From NCBI RefSeq assembly GCF_900636545.1, contig NZ_LR134290.1, forward strand, positions 1,178,001 through 1,242,000: a stretch of 64,000 nucleotides of DNA, read 5' to 3'. Every line of letters starts with the position of its first letter. Position 1 is the first letter of the stretch. This stretch comes from Pseudomonas mendocina (lineage in GTDB: Bacteria > Pseudomonadota > Gammaproteobacteria > Pseudomonadales > Pseudomonadaceae). The position numbers and the translations under genes were made by a program. The notes under the pieces were generated by a model, which was not told the origin of the DNA, ran no database searches, and worked only from the letters and a program-made list of their open reading frames with translations. Below, piece by piece: positions 1 to 10,733 of this stretch.

Positions 1-143
1 ACGCCGCAGTGTGCGCAGCGCACCATCGGGGCGGCAGCTGCCTCCGTGGGGCGAGTGCTTTTAGGTTTACTCATATAGCGGCGCCAGATCCAGACCGCTG
101 CGAAAATGACGGCGATCCAGAACAGCAGGCGAAAAAGACCCAT
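1..143 (-). CDS. PP0621-family small membrane protein, C-terminus cut by window edge
   Basis: The ATG lies at 143 with only a weak purine-rich stretch upstream, and the 3' end is outside the window. The visible 47 residues start with MGLFRLLFWIAVIF, a single membrane segment at about residues 4-20. A basic stretch (RRYMSKPK) follows, and at the edge a C-X-X-C (CAHC) looks like half of a small metal ribbon. In several Pseudomonas genomes a small protein of this design (PP0621 type) lies just downstream of bamD on the same strand, which fits here. The function is unknown. The family call is from memory of layout and N-terminal pattern, so confidence is moderate. Confidence 0.6.
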   Translation of the reverse strand, partial: MGLFRLLFWIAVIFAAVWIWRRYMSKPKSTRPTEAAAAPMVRCAHCG

Positions 144-297
144 ATCGTGCTCTTTTGTTCGTTCAAAGGCCGCAGTTTAGCCAAGCCGAGCGCTTCGGCA
201 CAGTATCCGCATGGCAGCCTGTGAGCTGTTTCCGAGCGTGGCCTGTGGGCCGATGTGGCAGTCATGCAGGAAATCGGAGGCAGAAGCGTCAGGCAAT

Positions 298-322
298 AAA
301 AAGGGAGGCCGTGGCCTCCCTT
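298..322 (-). terminator. Rho-independent terminator of bamD
   Basis: On the minus strand GGGAGGCC and GGCCTCCC form a perfect 8-bp stem around a 2-nt spacer and are followed by TTTTT. It lies 17 nt past the bamD stop, so it should end the bamD transcript before the small membrane gene. Confidence 0.85.
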
Positions 323-338
323 CTCGGTAATACTGCGA

Positions 339-1331
339 TCAGTCGAACAGACCGAAGGTCAGGTAACTCCAGATCGAACGCTTCTTGGCCGTTTCGCCGG
401 TCTTGGCGTCCTGCTGGAGTTCGGCCGGGATCTGTTGTTCGGCGTCTTCGTACTGGCGGATCACATCCTGGCTGGCACGGGTTTCGCCCGGCGGCAGCGG
501 TGTGTCGGTTTCGATCAGGCCCAGGGTGGCCTTGGCTAGCCAGGAGCGGTTGTCGGCTTCTTCTTCACGTGGGACGAATTCGCCGCTTTCCAGCGTCGGG
601 TGGTCAGGGTAGTTGAGCTTGAGGGTTTCCAGGCTGGTGGCTGCCAGATCGTCCAGCGACAGGCGCTGGTAGGCCTCGGTCATAATCGCCAGGCCGTCAC
701 CGACCGACGGGGTTTCCTGGAAGTTCTCCACTACATAGCGGCCACGGTTGGCGGCGGCGACGTAAGCCTGGCGGGTGAGGTAATAGTGGCCAACGTGGAT
801 TTCGTAGGCAGCCAACAGGTTGCGCAGGTAGATCATGCGCTGCTTGGCGTCCGGCGCGTAGCGGCTGGTCGGGTAGCGGCTGGTGAGCTGGGCGAACTCG
901 TTGTAGGAGTCGCGCGCGGCGCCCGGGTCACGCTTGGTCATGTCCAGCGGCAGGAAGCGCGCCAGCAGGCCTCGATCCTGATCGAACGAGGCCAGGCCCT
1001 TGAGGTAGTAGGCGTAGTCGACGTTGGCATGCTGCGGATGCAGGCGAATGAAACGCTCGGCTGAGGACTTGGCAGCTTCCGGCTCGGCGTTCTTGTAGTA
1101 GGCGTAGATCAGCTCCAGTTGAGCCTGCTCGGCGTAGCGGCCAAACGGATAGCGAGACTCCAGCGCCTTCAGTTTGGCGATAGCCTGGGTGTAGCTGCGG
1201 TTGTCCAGGTCGGCCTGGGCCTGCTGGTACAGCTCCACCTCGCTGAGGTTTTCATCGACCTCCGGCTGCTTGGAAGAGCAGGCGGCGGTAAGGGCGAGGA
1301 TGGCGATCAGCAGCAGGTGTTTCACTTGCAT
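339..1331 (-). CDS. bamD: Outer membrane protein assembly factor BamD (ComL)
   Basis: This 330-residue lipoprotein is the essential TPR subunit of the BAM complex, which folds beta-barrel proteins into the outer membrane. The N-terminus [18 protein letters not shown] is a lipoprotein signal with Cys18 as the lipidated residue. Tetratricopeptide repeats follow from about residue 30; [19 protein letters not shown] and [20 protein letters not shown] are typical BamD repeat text. The length matches Pseudomonas BamD. It is divergent from rluD, the usual arrangement, and the 130 bp between them must hold both promoters. Its own terminator lies just downstream. Confidence 0.97.
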   Translation of the reverse strand: MQVKHLLLIAILALTAACSSKQPEVDENLSEVELYQQAQADLDNRSYTQAIAKLKALESRYPFGRYAEQAQLELIYAYYKNAEPEAAKSSAERFIRLHPQHANVDYAYYLKGLASFDQDRGLLARFLPLDMTKRDPGAARDSYNEFAQLTSRYPTSRYAPDAKQRMIYLRNLLAAYEIHVGHYYLTRQAYVAAANRGRYVVENFQETPSVGDGLAIMTEAYQRLSLDDLAATSLETLKLNYPDHPTLESGEFVPREEEADNRSWLAKATLGLIETDTPLPPGETRASQDVIRQYEDAEQQIPAELQQDAKTGETAKKRSIWSYLTFGLFD

Positions 1332-1469
1332 GGCGGCTTGCGTCCCTGTGACGGCCGCGCGGCCGTCCTGTTATGATGAGCGCCCCCGGAAACCCCTGGG
1401 GCAAAGACGCCGTATTTAACCACAAGCCTGTCGCCGAAACCAAAGGCCAGGCTCCCGCCGTTGCCGAAG

Positions 1470-2444
1470 ATGACTTCTATAAACAAGCAGCTGATTCAAC
1501 TCCAGGCCATCGTCCCCTTTGAACAGGGCGGTCAACGCCTCGACCAGGTGGCTGCGCAGCTGTTTGGCGAGTACTCCCGTTCGCGCCTTTCCACCTGGAT
1601 CAAGGAAGGTCGTTTGACTGTCGATGGCGCAGTGGCGCGCCCGCGTGACACTGTGCATGCCGGCTCGACGCTGGTGCTCGATGCCGAGCAAGAAGCTCAG
1701 GGAGAATGGATCGCGCAGGACATCGAGTTGAACATCGTCTATGAGGACGAGCACCTGCTGGTGATCGACAAACCCGCAGGCCTAGTGGTGCACCCGGCGG
1801 CTGGACATGCCGACGGCACCCTGCTCAACGCCTTGCTGCACCACGTGCCGGACATCATCAACGTACCGCGTGCCGGCATCGTCCATCGCCTGGACAAGGA
1901 CACCACGGGCCTGATGGTGGTGGCCAAGACCCTGCAGGCGCAGACCAATCTGGTCGAGCAGTTGCAGAAGCGTAGCGTCAGCCGCATCTATGAATGCATT
2001 TGCATCGGCGTGATCACTGCTGGCGGCACCATCGATGCGCCGATTGGCCGCAGTTCCAGCCAGCGCCAGCGCATGGCGGTGACCGACGGCGGCAAGCCGG
2101 CGATCAGTCACTACCGTGTGCTCGAGCGCTACCGTTCACACACCCATGTGCGGGTCAAGCTGGAAACCGGACGCACCCACCAGATTCGCGTGCATATGAC
2201 CCACGTTGGTTATCCGCTAGTGGGCGATCCGGTCTATGCTGGGCGTTTCCGCATTCCGCCAGCGGCGAGCCCGACCCTGGTGCAGAGCCTCAAGGAGTTT
2301 CCGCGTCAGGCGTTGCATGCGCGTTTCCTCGAACTGGATCACCCGGCCACCGGCCAGCGCATGAAGTGGGAGTCGCCGCTGCCGGACGATCTGGTCTGGC
2401 TGCTGACCCTGCTGCGTCAGGATCGCGAGGCGTTCGTCGGGTGA
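1470..2444 (+). CDS. rluD: 23S rRNA pseudouridine(1911/1915/1917) synthase RluD
   Basis: It isomerises three uridines in helix 69 of 23S rRNA. The 324-residue protein has an N-terminal S4-like RNA-binding domain (GGQRLDQVAAQLF to RLTVDGAVARPRD, about residues 17-60). The catalytic domain contains the RluA-family signature GIVHRLDKDTTGL with its catalytic aspartate, and later LETGRTHQIRVHM. An upstream TTG at 1461 is possible, but the ATG at 1470 is preferred. The stop overlaps the GTG of pgeF in a GTGA junction, so the two are translationally coupled. Confidence 0.96.
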   Translation: MTSINKQLIQLQAIVPFEQGGQRLDQVAAQLFGEYSRSRLSTWIKEGRLTVDGAVARPRDTVHAGSTLVLDAEQEAQGEWIAQDIELNIVYEDEHLLVIDKPAGLVVHPAAGHADGTLLNALLHHVPDIINVPRAGIVHRLDKDTTGLMVVAKTLQAQTNLVEQLQKRSVSRIYECICIGVITAGGTIDAPIGRSSSQRQRMAVTDGGKPAISHYRVLERYRSHTHVRVKLETGRTHQIRVHMTHVGYPLVGDPVYAGRFRIPPAASPTLVQSLKEFPRQALHARFLELDHPATGQRMKWESPLPDDLVWLLTLLRQDREAFVG

Positions 2445-3172
2445 GTGCCCACGACTGGCTGACGCCCGACTGGCCCGCGCCGGCCCATGTGCGTGCTTGC
2501 GTCACCACGCGCAGCGGCGGTGTCAGCGTTGCACCGTTCGAGACGTTCAACCTCGGTGATCATGTCGAGGACGACCCAGCGGCGGTTGCGAGCAACCGTC
2601 AGCATCTGGTCGATGCCTTGGGTTGCCAGCCAGCTTGGCTGCGCCAAGTGCATGGCATTGTTGTGGCCGAAGCCGATCCGGCGACGGTCATCGAAGCCGA
2701 TGGCAACTGGACTGCTACGCCGAGTATCGCCTGCACGGCGATGACCGCCGATTGCCTGCCAGCGTTGTTCTGCGACCGCGCCGGTACCCGCGTGGCAGCG
2801 GCCCATGCAGGTTGGCGTGGGCTGGCCGGTGGTGTGCTTGAGGCGACCGTCAAGGCGTTGAGCGTTGCACCGCAAGAGCTGCTGGTCTGGCTCGGCCCGG
2901 CCATCGGCCCGGCGGCTTTCGAAGTGGGTAGCGAGGTGCGCGAGGCCTTCGTGCGGCAGCATGCCGAGGCTGCTGCTGCGTTCGTGCCCAGTGCCAATGC
3001 TGGCAAGTTCATGGCCGATATCTACCAGTTGGCGCGCATTCGCCTGGCTGCCATCGGCGTGACCGCTGTCAGCGGTGGCGGACTGTGTACCTACAACGAC
3101 CCGCGTTTCTACTCCTATCGCCGCAGTGCCCGCACCGGGCGTTTCGCTTCGCTGATCTGGCTGCAGGGCTGA
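2441..3172 (+). CDS. pgeF: Multicopper-oxidase-fold (YfiH/PgeF) protein, purine nucleoside phosphorylase family
   Basis: This 243-residue member of the YfiH/PgeF (DUF152, LACC1-like) family starts at GTG 2441, overlapping the rluD stop by 3 nt. The family motifs are visible: CVTTRSGGVS near the N-terminus, LRQVHG, then CTAMTADCLPALFCD and AAAHAGWRGLAGGV, which carry the Cys and His metal ligands, and a C-terminal CTYNDPRFYSYRR. Members act as purine nucleoside phosphorylase/adenosine deaminase and in peptidoglycan precursor editing; older annotations say polyphenol oxidase. In many Pseudomonas clpB follows, but here a hairpin and a TetR gene come next. Confidence 0.92.
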   Translation: MSAHDWLTPDWPAPAHVRACVTTRSGGVSVAPFETFNLGDHVEDDPAAVASNRQHLVDALGCQPAWLRQVHGIVVAEADPATVIEADGNWTATPSIACTAMTADCLPALFCDRAGTRVAAAHAGWRGLAGGVLEATVKALSVAPQELLVWLGPAIGPAAFEVGSEVREAFVRQHAEAAAAFVPSANAGKFMADIYQLARIRLAAIGVTAVSGGGLCTYNDPRFYSYRRSARTGRFASLIWLQG

Positions 3173-3179
3173 GCTTGAA

Positions 3180-3210
3180 GTAGGGCGGGTGAAACCCGCC
3201 CTACGTTTTC
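3180..3210 (+). terminator. Terminator of the rluD-pgeF operon
   Basis: GTAGGGCGGG and CCCGCCCTAC form a perfect 10-bp stem around TGAAA and are followed by GTTTTC. It lies 8 nt after the pgeF stop. The stem text (GTAGGGCGGGT) also resembles dispersed repeat fragments elsewhere in the window. Confidence 0.75.
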
Positions 3211-3276
3211 TAGTCCTCAATCACCAATATCAATAGTGCTGTGCCGGGCGAGACGACCGGTCATATGCTCGGCGCC

Positions 3277-3867
3277 ATGAACAGCATTCGACTCGACAAG
3301 CGCGACCTGATCCTGAGCAAGGGCTCGGCGGTGATGACGCGTCGCGGTTATCACGGCACCGGCGTACTGGAAATCGTCCAGGCAGCCGGGATTCCCAAGG
3401 GCAGCTTCTATCACTACTTCGCCAGCAAGGAAGATTTCGCCCTGCAGGCGCTGGCCTTCATCTATCGGCCGCGCCTGGCGCGCTATGCCCAGGCGCTGAG
3501 CGATCCGGCGCTGAGCCCGCGTGCACGCATCCTTGCTTACTACCGCGACCTGCTGGCGCACTTCGCTCGGCAGGAGACGCCGCAGTACCACTGCTTCATC
3601 GGCAGCCTGAGTTTCGAGATGAGCGAGATGCTGCCGGCGATCGGCGCCGAGGTCGCGGCGATTCAGCAGGCATCTGTGGACATCCTGCGCGACTGCCTAG
3701 AGCAGGCGCAGGCCGCCGGTGAACTGCCGGCCGATGAGGACTGCGGCAACCTTGCCACCTTTATCAGCGACGCCTGGCAGGGCGTGTTGGCTCGCCTCAA
3801 GGTGGGCCGCAACCTGCAGCCGCTGGAAGCTTTCGTCACCCGCCTGGAGCGTTTGCTGCAGGCCTGA
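3277..3867 (+). CDS. TetR/AcrR-family transcriptional regulator
   Basis: This 196-residue repressor-type protein has an N-terminal helix-turn-helix at about residues 8-55 (ILSKGSAVMTRRGYHGTGVLEIVQAAGIPKGSFYHYF split over the HTH), with the hallmark GSFYHYFASKEDF ending the HTH. The C-terminal helical ligand domain (CFIGSLSFEMSEM, AWQGVLARLKVG) resembles regulators of electrophile-responsive reductases such as NemR. The start at ATG 3277 is chosen because the longer frame adds unconserved residues. A palindrome GACCGGTC at 3255-3262, 15 nt before the ATG, could be its operator. The reductase gene follows 28 bp downstream, so it probably controls itself and that gene. Confidence 0.87.
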   Translation: MNSIRLDKRDLILSKGSAVMTRRGYHGTGVLEIVQAAGIPKGSFYHYFASKEDFALQALAFIYRPRLARYAQALSDPALSPRARILAYYRDLLAHFARQETPQYHCFIGSLSFEMSEMLPAIGAEVAAIQQASVDILRDCLEQAQAAGELPADEDCGNLATFISDAWQGVLARLKVGRNLQPLEAFVTRLERLLQA

Positions 3868-3895
3868 TTAACCGTTCTATCCTAGAGGAAAGATC

Positions 3896-5005
3896 ATGAG
3901 CGCTCCCGTTCAAGCCCTGTTCGCCCCGTTCCGCCTCGGTAACCTGGAACTGCCGACCCGTGTGGTCATGGCGCCGATGACCCGTTCCTTCTCGCCCGGT
4001 GGTGTGCCCAACGCCAAGGTCGTCGAGTACTACCGTCGCCGCGCGGCTGCGGGCGTGGGCCTGATCGTCACCGAGGGCACCACGGTCGGGCACAAGGCCG
4101 CCAATGGCTATCCGAACGTGCCGCGCTTCTACGGCGAAGACGCCCTGGCTGGTTGGAAGCAGGTGGTCGATGCCGTGCACGCCGAAGGCGGCAAGATCGT
4201 CCCGCAGCTCTGGCATGTGGGTAACGTGCGCAAGCTGGGCACCGAGCCGGATGCCAGCGTGCCCGGCTATGGCCCGATGGAAAAGGTCAAAGATGGCCAG
4301 GTGGTTGTGCATGGCATGACCCAGGCCGATATCGATGAGGTGATCGCGGCCTTCGCCCAGGCCGCGCGCGATGCCAAGGTCATCGGCATGGACGGTGTGG
4401 AGATCCACGGCGCCCACGGCTACCTGATCGACCAGTTCTTCTGGGAAGGCAGCAATCAGCGCACCGACGGCTACGGTGGTGACCTGGCGGCGCGTTCGCG
4501 TTTCGCCATCGAGCTGATCCAGGCCGTGCGTGCCGCGGTCGGCCCGGATTTTCCGATCATCCTGCGTTACTCGCAGTGGAAACAGCAGGACTACACCGCT
4601 CGCCTGGTGCAGACCCCGGAGCAACTGGAGGCCTTCCTCAAGCCGTTGTCCGATGCCGGCGTGGACATCTTCCATTGCTCGACCCGCCGCTTCTGGGAGC
4701 CAGAGTTCGAAGGCAGTGACCTCAACCTGGCCGGCTGGACGCGCAAGCTCACCGGCAAGCCGACCATCACCGTTGGCAGCGTCGGCCTGGATGGCGAGTT
4801 CCTGCAGTTCATGGTCAAGACCGACAAGGTGGCCGAGCCGGCCAGCCTGGAGAATCTGCTCGAGCGCCTGAACAAGGAGGAGTTCGATCTGGTCGCCGTA
4901 GGCCGTGCGCTGCTGGTCGACCCGGATTGGGCGCTGAAGGTGCGTGAAGGCCGCGAGCAGGACATCCTGCCGTTCAGCCGCGAGGCGCTGACTTCTCTGG
5001 TCTGA
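3896..5005 (+). CDS. Old Yellow Enzyme family FMN-dependent ene-reductase (NADH:flavin oxidoreductase)
   Basis: This 369-residue cytoplasmic TIM-barrel flavoenzyme reduces activated C=C bonds or nitro groups with NAD(P)H. The N-terminus LFAPFRLGNLELPTRVVMAPMTR is the FMN-binding start of the barrel, GVEIHGAHGYLIDQFF holds the substrate-binding His pair, and SNQRTDGYGGDL and the late ITVGSVG are family-typical. The start is well supported by AGAGGAAAGATC before the ATG. Co-transcription with a TetR regulator is a common arrangement for electrophile detoxification (NemR/NemA style). The substrate cannot be told from sequence. Confidence 0.92.
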   Translation: MSAPVQALFAPFRLGNLELPTRVVMAPMTRSFSPGGVPNAKVVEYYRRRAAAGVGLIVTEGTTVGHKAANGYPNVPRFYGEDALAGWKQVVDAVHAEGGKIVPQLWHVGNVRKLGTEPDASVPGYGPMEKVKDGQVVVHGMTQADIDEVIAAFAQAARDAKVIGMDGVEIHGAHGYLIDQFFWEGSNQRTDGYGGDLAARSRFAIELIQAVRAAVGPDFPIILRYSQWKQQDYTARLVQTPEQLEAFLKPLSDAGVDIFHCSTRRFWEPEFEGSDLNLAGWTRKLTGKPTITVGSVGLDGEFLQFMVKTDKVAEPASLENLLERLNKEEFDLVAVGRALLVDPDWALKVREGREQDILPFSREALTSLV

Positions 5006-5047
5006 ATCCGTTGCTGCTGGGCGTCGCGATCCGATGCCCCGTTTTTT

Positions 5048-5074
5048 AGCCCCGGCACATCGGGGCTTTTTTAT
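5048..5074 (+). terminator. Terminator of the TetR-OYE operon
   Basis: AGCCCC and GGGGCT form a stem around an 8-nt loop, followed by at least six T residues. It lies 43 nt after the reductase stop. Confidence 0.85.
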
Positions 5075-5101
5075 GTTCTTCGCGGACAAGTCCACTCCCC
5101 C

Positions 5102-5148
5102 AAAAGCCTGTTCCCACCAGGGTTGTCAGTTCCGCGCAACAGGCTTTT
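5102..5148. repeat. 11-bp inverted repeat between the reductase and glycosyltransferase genes
   Basis: AAAAGCCTGTT at 5102-5112 is perfectly repeated in inverse as AACAGGCTTTT at 5138-5148. On the minus strand it could serve as a T-tailed terminator for the glycosyltransferase transcript, although the loop is long (25 nt). Confidence 0.5.
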
Positions 5149-5216
5149 AGCTGCATTGTGGGAGCGTTCTTGACCGCGAATGCGTTGGCAACGCGAGTCA
5201 GTCGGCACGGCCAGGT

Positions 5217-6422
5217 TCAGGGCTTGCTGCGCATTGCTGCTGCATCGCCGATCACAACTGGCCCTGCACGTTGCGGCGCGGGCTGAATCACGCTGCGCAG
5301 GTGCTGCTCGAACTGCGCGACGATGCCGTCCCAGCTCAGGTGGCTGGCGTGGCGACGGGCATTGAGGCGAATGTGCCGCAGTACTTCCGCGTCCCCCAGT
5401 AATTCACAGGCGGCTTCGCAGAAACCGGCGTCGTCGCCGGGGCGGGCGAGCAGGCCGTTATGGCCGTGATGGATATGCTGGGCAGCTGCAGCCTGGTCGA
5501 AGGCCACCACGCCAAGACTCGACGCCAGCGCTTCCAGCACCACGTTGCCGAAGGTTTCCGACAGGCTGGGAAACAGGAACAGATCACCCGAGGCGTAGTG
5601 CCGGGCCAAATCTTCCCCGCGTTGCAGACCGCAGAACAGGGCATCGGGCAGTTGCGCCTGAAGGCTGGAACGCAGCGGGCCGTCACCGACCAGGATCAGG
5701 CGCATGCGCCGTTGCGGGTAGCTGGCTTGCAACTGGCGGAAGGCCTTGACCAGCAGGCCGAGGTTCTTCTCCGCCGCCAGGCGACCGACATGCAGCACTG
5801 CCAGGTCATCCGCTGCGAGGCCCCAGCTTGCGCGCAGCTCATCGCTGCGTCTGCGCGGGTGGAACAGCTGGCTGTCGACACCGCGAGCGAGCAGGGCCAG
5901 GCGTTCGAAATCACGACGCTCCAGCTCCACCTGCTGGCCGATGCTCGGCACCAGGGTCAGTTGCGTGCGGTTGTGAAACCAGCGCAGGTAATTGGTCATC
6001 GCCCGTGTCAGCAGGGCAAAACCGTAGTGTCCGGTGTACTGCTGGAAGTTGGTGTGAAAGCCGCTGACCACCGGGATCGCCAGGCGCCTGGCTGCGCGCA
6101 GGGCGGAGAGCCCCAGCGGACCTTCGGTGGCGATATAGAGCACGTCGGGGCGTTGCCGCTGCCAGCGCCTGAGCAGCTTGTGCAGCGACGACTGACCCCA
6201 TTGCAGACCGGGGTAGCCGGGTAGCGGCCAGCCACGGGTCAGCAGCAGGTCGTCATCGGTAGCATCCGGCTGATCGGATTCCTGGCGCGGTCTTATCAGC
6301 TGCACGCGATGGCCGCGCCCGCGCAGGCCGTCGATCAGGCGGCCGAGGGTATTGGCCACGCCGTTGATTTCCGGGGGGAAGGTTTCGCTGATCAGGGCGA
6401 CATGCAGAGACGGTGCGTTCAT
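5217..6422 (-). CDS. Glycosyltransferase family 4 (mannosyltransferase-like)
   Basis: This 401-residue GT-B fold enzyme transfers a sugar from a nucleotide donor to a glycan or lipid. The N-terminal acceptor domain begins HVALISETFPPEINGVANTLGRL, as in GT4 mannosyltransferases of the PimB/MgtA kind. The C-terminal donor domain carries LHVGRLAAEKNLGLLVKAF, VGDGPLRSSLQ and the E-x7-E region FPSLSETFGNVVLEALASSLGVVAF. The ATG at 6422 (MNAPSLHVALI) is chosen over one eight codons upstream because it starts at the Rossmann strand. It stands alone on this strand, so acceptor and role are open; GDP-mannose as donor is inference. Confidence 0.87.
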   Translation of the reverse strand: MNAPSLHVALISETFPPEINGVANTLGRLIDGLRGRGHRVQLIRPRQESDQPDATDDDLLLTRGWPLPGYPGLQWGQSSLHKLLRRWQRQRPDVLYIATEGPLGLSALRAARRLAIPVVSGFHTNFQQYTGHYGFALLTRAMTNYLRWFHNRTQLTLVPSIGQQVELERRDFERLALLARGVDSQLFHPRRRSDELRASWGLAADDLAVLHVGRLAAEKNLGLLVKAFRQLQASYPQRRMRLILVGDGPLRSSLQAQLPDALFCGLQRGEDLARHYASGDLFLFPSLSETFGNVVLEALASSLGVVAFDQAAAAQHIHHGHNGLLARPGDDAGFCEAACELLGDAEVLRHIRLNARRHASHLSWDGIVAQFEQHLRSVIQPAPQRAGPVVIGDAAAMRSKP

Positions 6423-6480
6423 ATACGCAGTCTCTGCCCCAGCCATGTAGTGAGAGTGACATTTCTGTTGCGTTTACATG

Positions 6481-7383
6481 TCAGGCGAGCAGGCTGTGCA
6501 GTTGCTCACGCAGCCAGATATGCGCGGGGTCGTGTTGCTGCTGACGATGCCAGATCAGGCTGATCTGCACGGCAGGCATGTCGAAGGGCAGTGGTGCCAC
6601 CTGCAGGTCGAACAACGGCGCGAAGGCTTCGGCCTGATGTGCCGGTACGGTGCCGAGTAGATCGGTCTGGGCGACGATGGCTGGAATCGGCAGATAGTTG
6701 GGCAGATGCAGTGCTGCCTGGCGTCTGACCTTGGCCGAGCCGAGCACGATCTCCAGCGGCGAACCGCGCCCTGCACGTGGCGTCACGATGACATGGCGGG
6801 CCTGCTGATAGCCCTTGAGGCGCAGGCCGCCGGCGAACGCCGGATGGTCCTTGCGTCCAATCACGACCAGCGCCTCCTCGCGCAGGGGAGAGTAGTGCAG
6901 GTCGGGCGAATCGAAGTGCAGGTAGTCGATGGCCACGTCCAGAGCGCCACTCTCCAGACGCGGCAGCAGGTTGTCGGCGTCGTCGCCGTGCGCGACAACT
7001 TCCACCTGCGGGGCGACACGGGCCAGGTGCGCCAGCAGCATCGGCAGCAGCGCGGCCTGGGCGTAATCATTGAGCGACAGGTTGAATGTGTGTGGCCTCT
7101 GTACATCGAAGGGCTCCGCCGGGCCCAGGCCCGCCTGCAGTAGATGCAGCGCCTGGCGCACGGGCGAGTAGAGCGCCAGGGCGCGCGCGGTCGGCGTCAT
7201 GCCCCGCGCGGTACGCAGGAACAACTCCTCGCCCAGTTGCTGGCGCAGTCGGGCGAGGGCGTTGCTGACCGTCGACTGGCTCAGGTGCAGGCGTTGGGCT
7301 GCGCGGGTCAGATTGCCCTCCTGCATCAAGGCATCGAAGACCAGCAGCAGGTTGAGGTCGAGCTGGCGTAAATTCGAAATCAC
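6481..7383 (-). CDS. LysR-family transcriptional regulator
   Basis: This roughly 300-residue regulator has the LysR N-terminal winged HTH (LRQLDLNLLLVFDALMQEGNLTRAAQRLHLSQS in part: NLTRAAQRLHLSQSTVSNAL) and a periplasmic-binding-protein-like effector domain from about residue 90 (VEVVAHGDDADNLLPRLESGALDVAIDY). The most likely start is GTG at 7383, since the longer frame begins with a TTG and unconserved residues. It is divergent from the hydroxylase/SRPBCC gene at 7463, and the shared 80-bp intergenic region has inverted repeats, so it most likely controls that gene. Confidence 0.92.
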   Translation of the reverse strand: MISNLRQLDLNLLLVFDALMQEGNLTRAAQRLHLSQSTVSNALARLRQQLGEELFLRTARGMTPTARALALYSPVRQALHLLQAGLGPAEPFDVQRPHTFNLSLNDYAQAALLPMLLAHLARVAPQVEVVAHGDDADNLLPRLESGALDVAIDYLHFDSPDLHYSPLREEALVVIGRKDHPAFAGGLRLKGYQQARHVIVTPRAGRGSPLEIVLGSAKVRRQAALHLPNYLPIPAIVAQTDLLGTVPAHQAEAFAPLFDLQVAPLPFDMPAVQISLIWHRQQQHDPAHIWLREQLHSLLA

Positions 7384-7416
7384 GAATAATGCTCTTTTCA
7401 ACTATCCATTATTCGA
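7373..7416. promoter_or_regulatory. Inverted repeats between the lysR gene and the hydroxylase gene
   Basis: CGAATAAT at 7383-7390 and ATTATTCG at 7408-7415 are a perfect 8-bp inverted repeat. ATTCGAA-type half-sites recur at 7374 and 7411. The A+T-rich dyads in a divergent LysR intergenic region fit a LysR binding site, although the T-N11-A spacing is not clear-cut. Confidence 0.5.
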
Positions 7417-7462
7417 ATGATTTGGCCGGGCCTAGACTGCTGTCAATCCACAGGAGAGCGCC

Positions 7463-8568
7463 ATGGCCTACAACAACGATAACGCCCAGGCTTTTCGCAG
7501 TGATTACCGAGCTGCCATCCATCCTCGGTACAACCCCTGGCTGCACGCCGTGTTCGTGCTGGCTTACGGGCTATCTTGCATCGGCTGGCTGTGGAGCACA
7601 TTGGAGGCCGTGGCGCCTTGGCAATGGTTGCTGGTGCCGGCCACGCTGGTGTTCTTCAACTGGGGCGAGTATCAGGTGCACAAGTGTCTCGGCCACAGCA
7701 AGACGCGTTTCGGCAAACTCTTCTATAAACGCCACACCGGCGATCACCACAGCTTCTTTGTCGAGACGCTGATGCCCTATGAAACGGCGCGTGACTGGCG
7801 GGTGATCCTGTTTCCGGCCTGGCTTATCGTACTGTTCAGCCTGCCTACGTTCGCCGCCTGGTGGCTGCTGTCCCAACTCGACGGTAATGCCGCCGCGCTG
7901 TTCGCCGGCAGCATGCTGCTGGGTTACATGACGTACGAAGTGGTGCATGCCTGCGAGCATCTGCCGGTCGAGCATCCGGTTTCGCGCTTGCCGTGGATTC
8001 GCCAGATGCGCCGCCTGCATGCGCTGCATCACCGCCGCGAGCTGATGCATTCACGCAACTTCGGCATCGTCCATCCGCTGATGGACTGGTTGCATGGCAC
8101 CCTGCACTGGGAGCCTGAGCCGACTCACCGGCAGAACCGCCAGCGGCACCGTATTCGTATCGCCCTGCCGGCCGAGCGGGTACTGGACTACGCTGCGGCG
8201 CCGATCCACTGGCCCGAATGGCATCCCTCGTCATTACGTATCTACGGGCGCGACGGTGTGCTGCTTGCAGGGGAATGTTTCGAGGAAGACATACATGCCG
8301 GCGGCCGCGCCGGGCATCTGTGCTGGGACGTGCTCGACTATCAGCCGGCCCAGCGTTGGCAGGCCAGTGCCCAGGGCGAGCATGGCCTGCACCTGCTGCT
8401 TACCTACGAGTGCGTGGCAGTCGAGGGTGGTTGCGAGTTCGTGCGCACCCTCGAGTACGGCTTCGACAACTGGCTGATGCGCCTGGCCAACCGCTTGTTC
8501 ATGCACAGGCGCGTCGAGCGCGAGTCGCAAGCCTCGATGCGGGCACTGCAGAAGGTACTGGCGCGTGG

Positions 8569-8572
<4 letters not shown>
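7463..8572 (+). CDS. Fatty acid hydroxylase/sterol desaturase-type membrane di-iron protein fused to a C-terminal SRPBCC domain
   Basis: The 369-residue protein has membrane segments at about 27-65 and 115-158. The histidine clusters of the membrane di-iron hydroxylase superfamily are H73-x4-H78, H91-x3-HH (91-96), H162-x3-H166 and H186-x2-HH (186-190). After about residue 225 ([24 protein letters not shown]) the sequence changes to an SRPBCC/polyketide-cyclase-like domain, a lipid-binding cup of about 140 residues with a repeated 'HWPEWHPSS' start. Such proteins hydroxylate or desaturate lipid or aldehyde substrates using oxygen; a substrate-holding SRPBCC tail is unusual. The start has a GGAG box (CAGGAGAGCGCC). 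The stop overlaps the convergent cysZ-like stop. The substrate is unknown. Confidence 0.82.
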
Positions 8573-10527
<1,955 letters not shown>

Positions 10528-10733
10528 CTTCGGTTGCGGCTGTAGGAGCGGCTGGGCGGCATTCCGCTTCAGCCGCGAAAACGCTGATAAACCTCCCCGG
10601 ATTTCATCCGGGTTACGTGGCAGTGGGGGTGTGTGGGAAGGCGTTTCCCTGCATTGATCGAGCTCACGCACCAATACAGCCATAGCCGCGACTTCTAAAG
10701 CTCGCCGCTAAAGCGCCTCCCACTATCGGTGAC

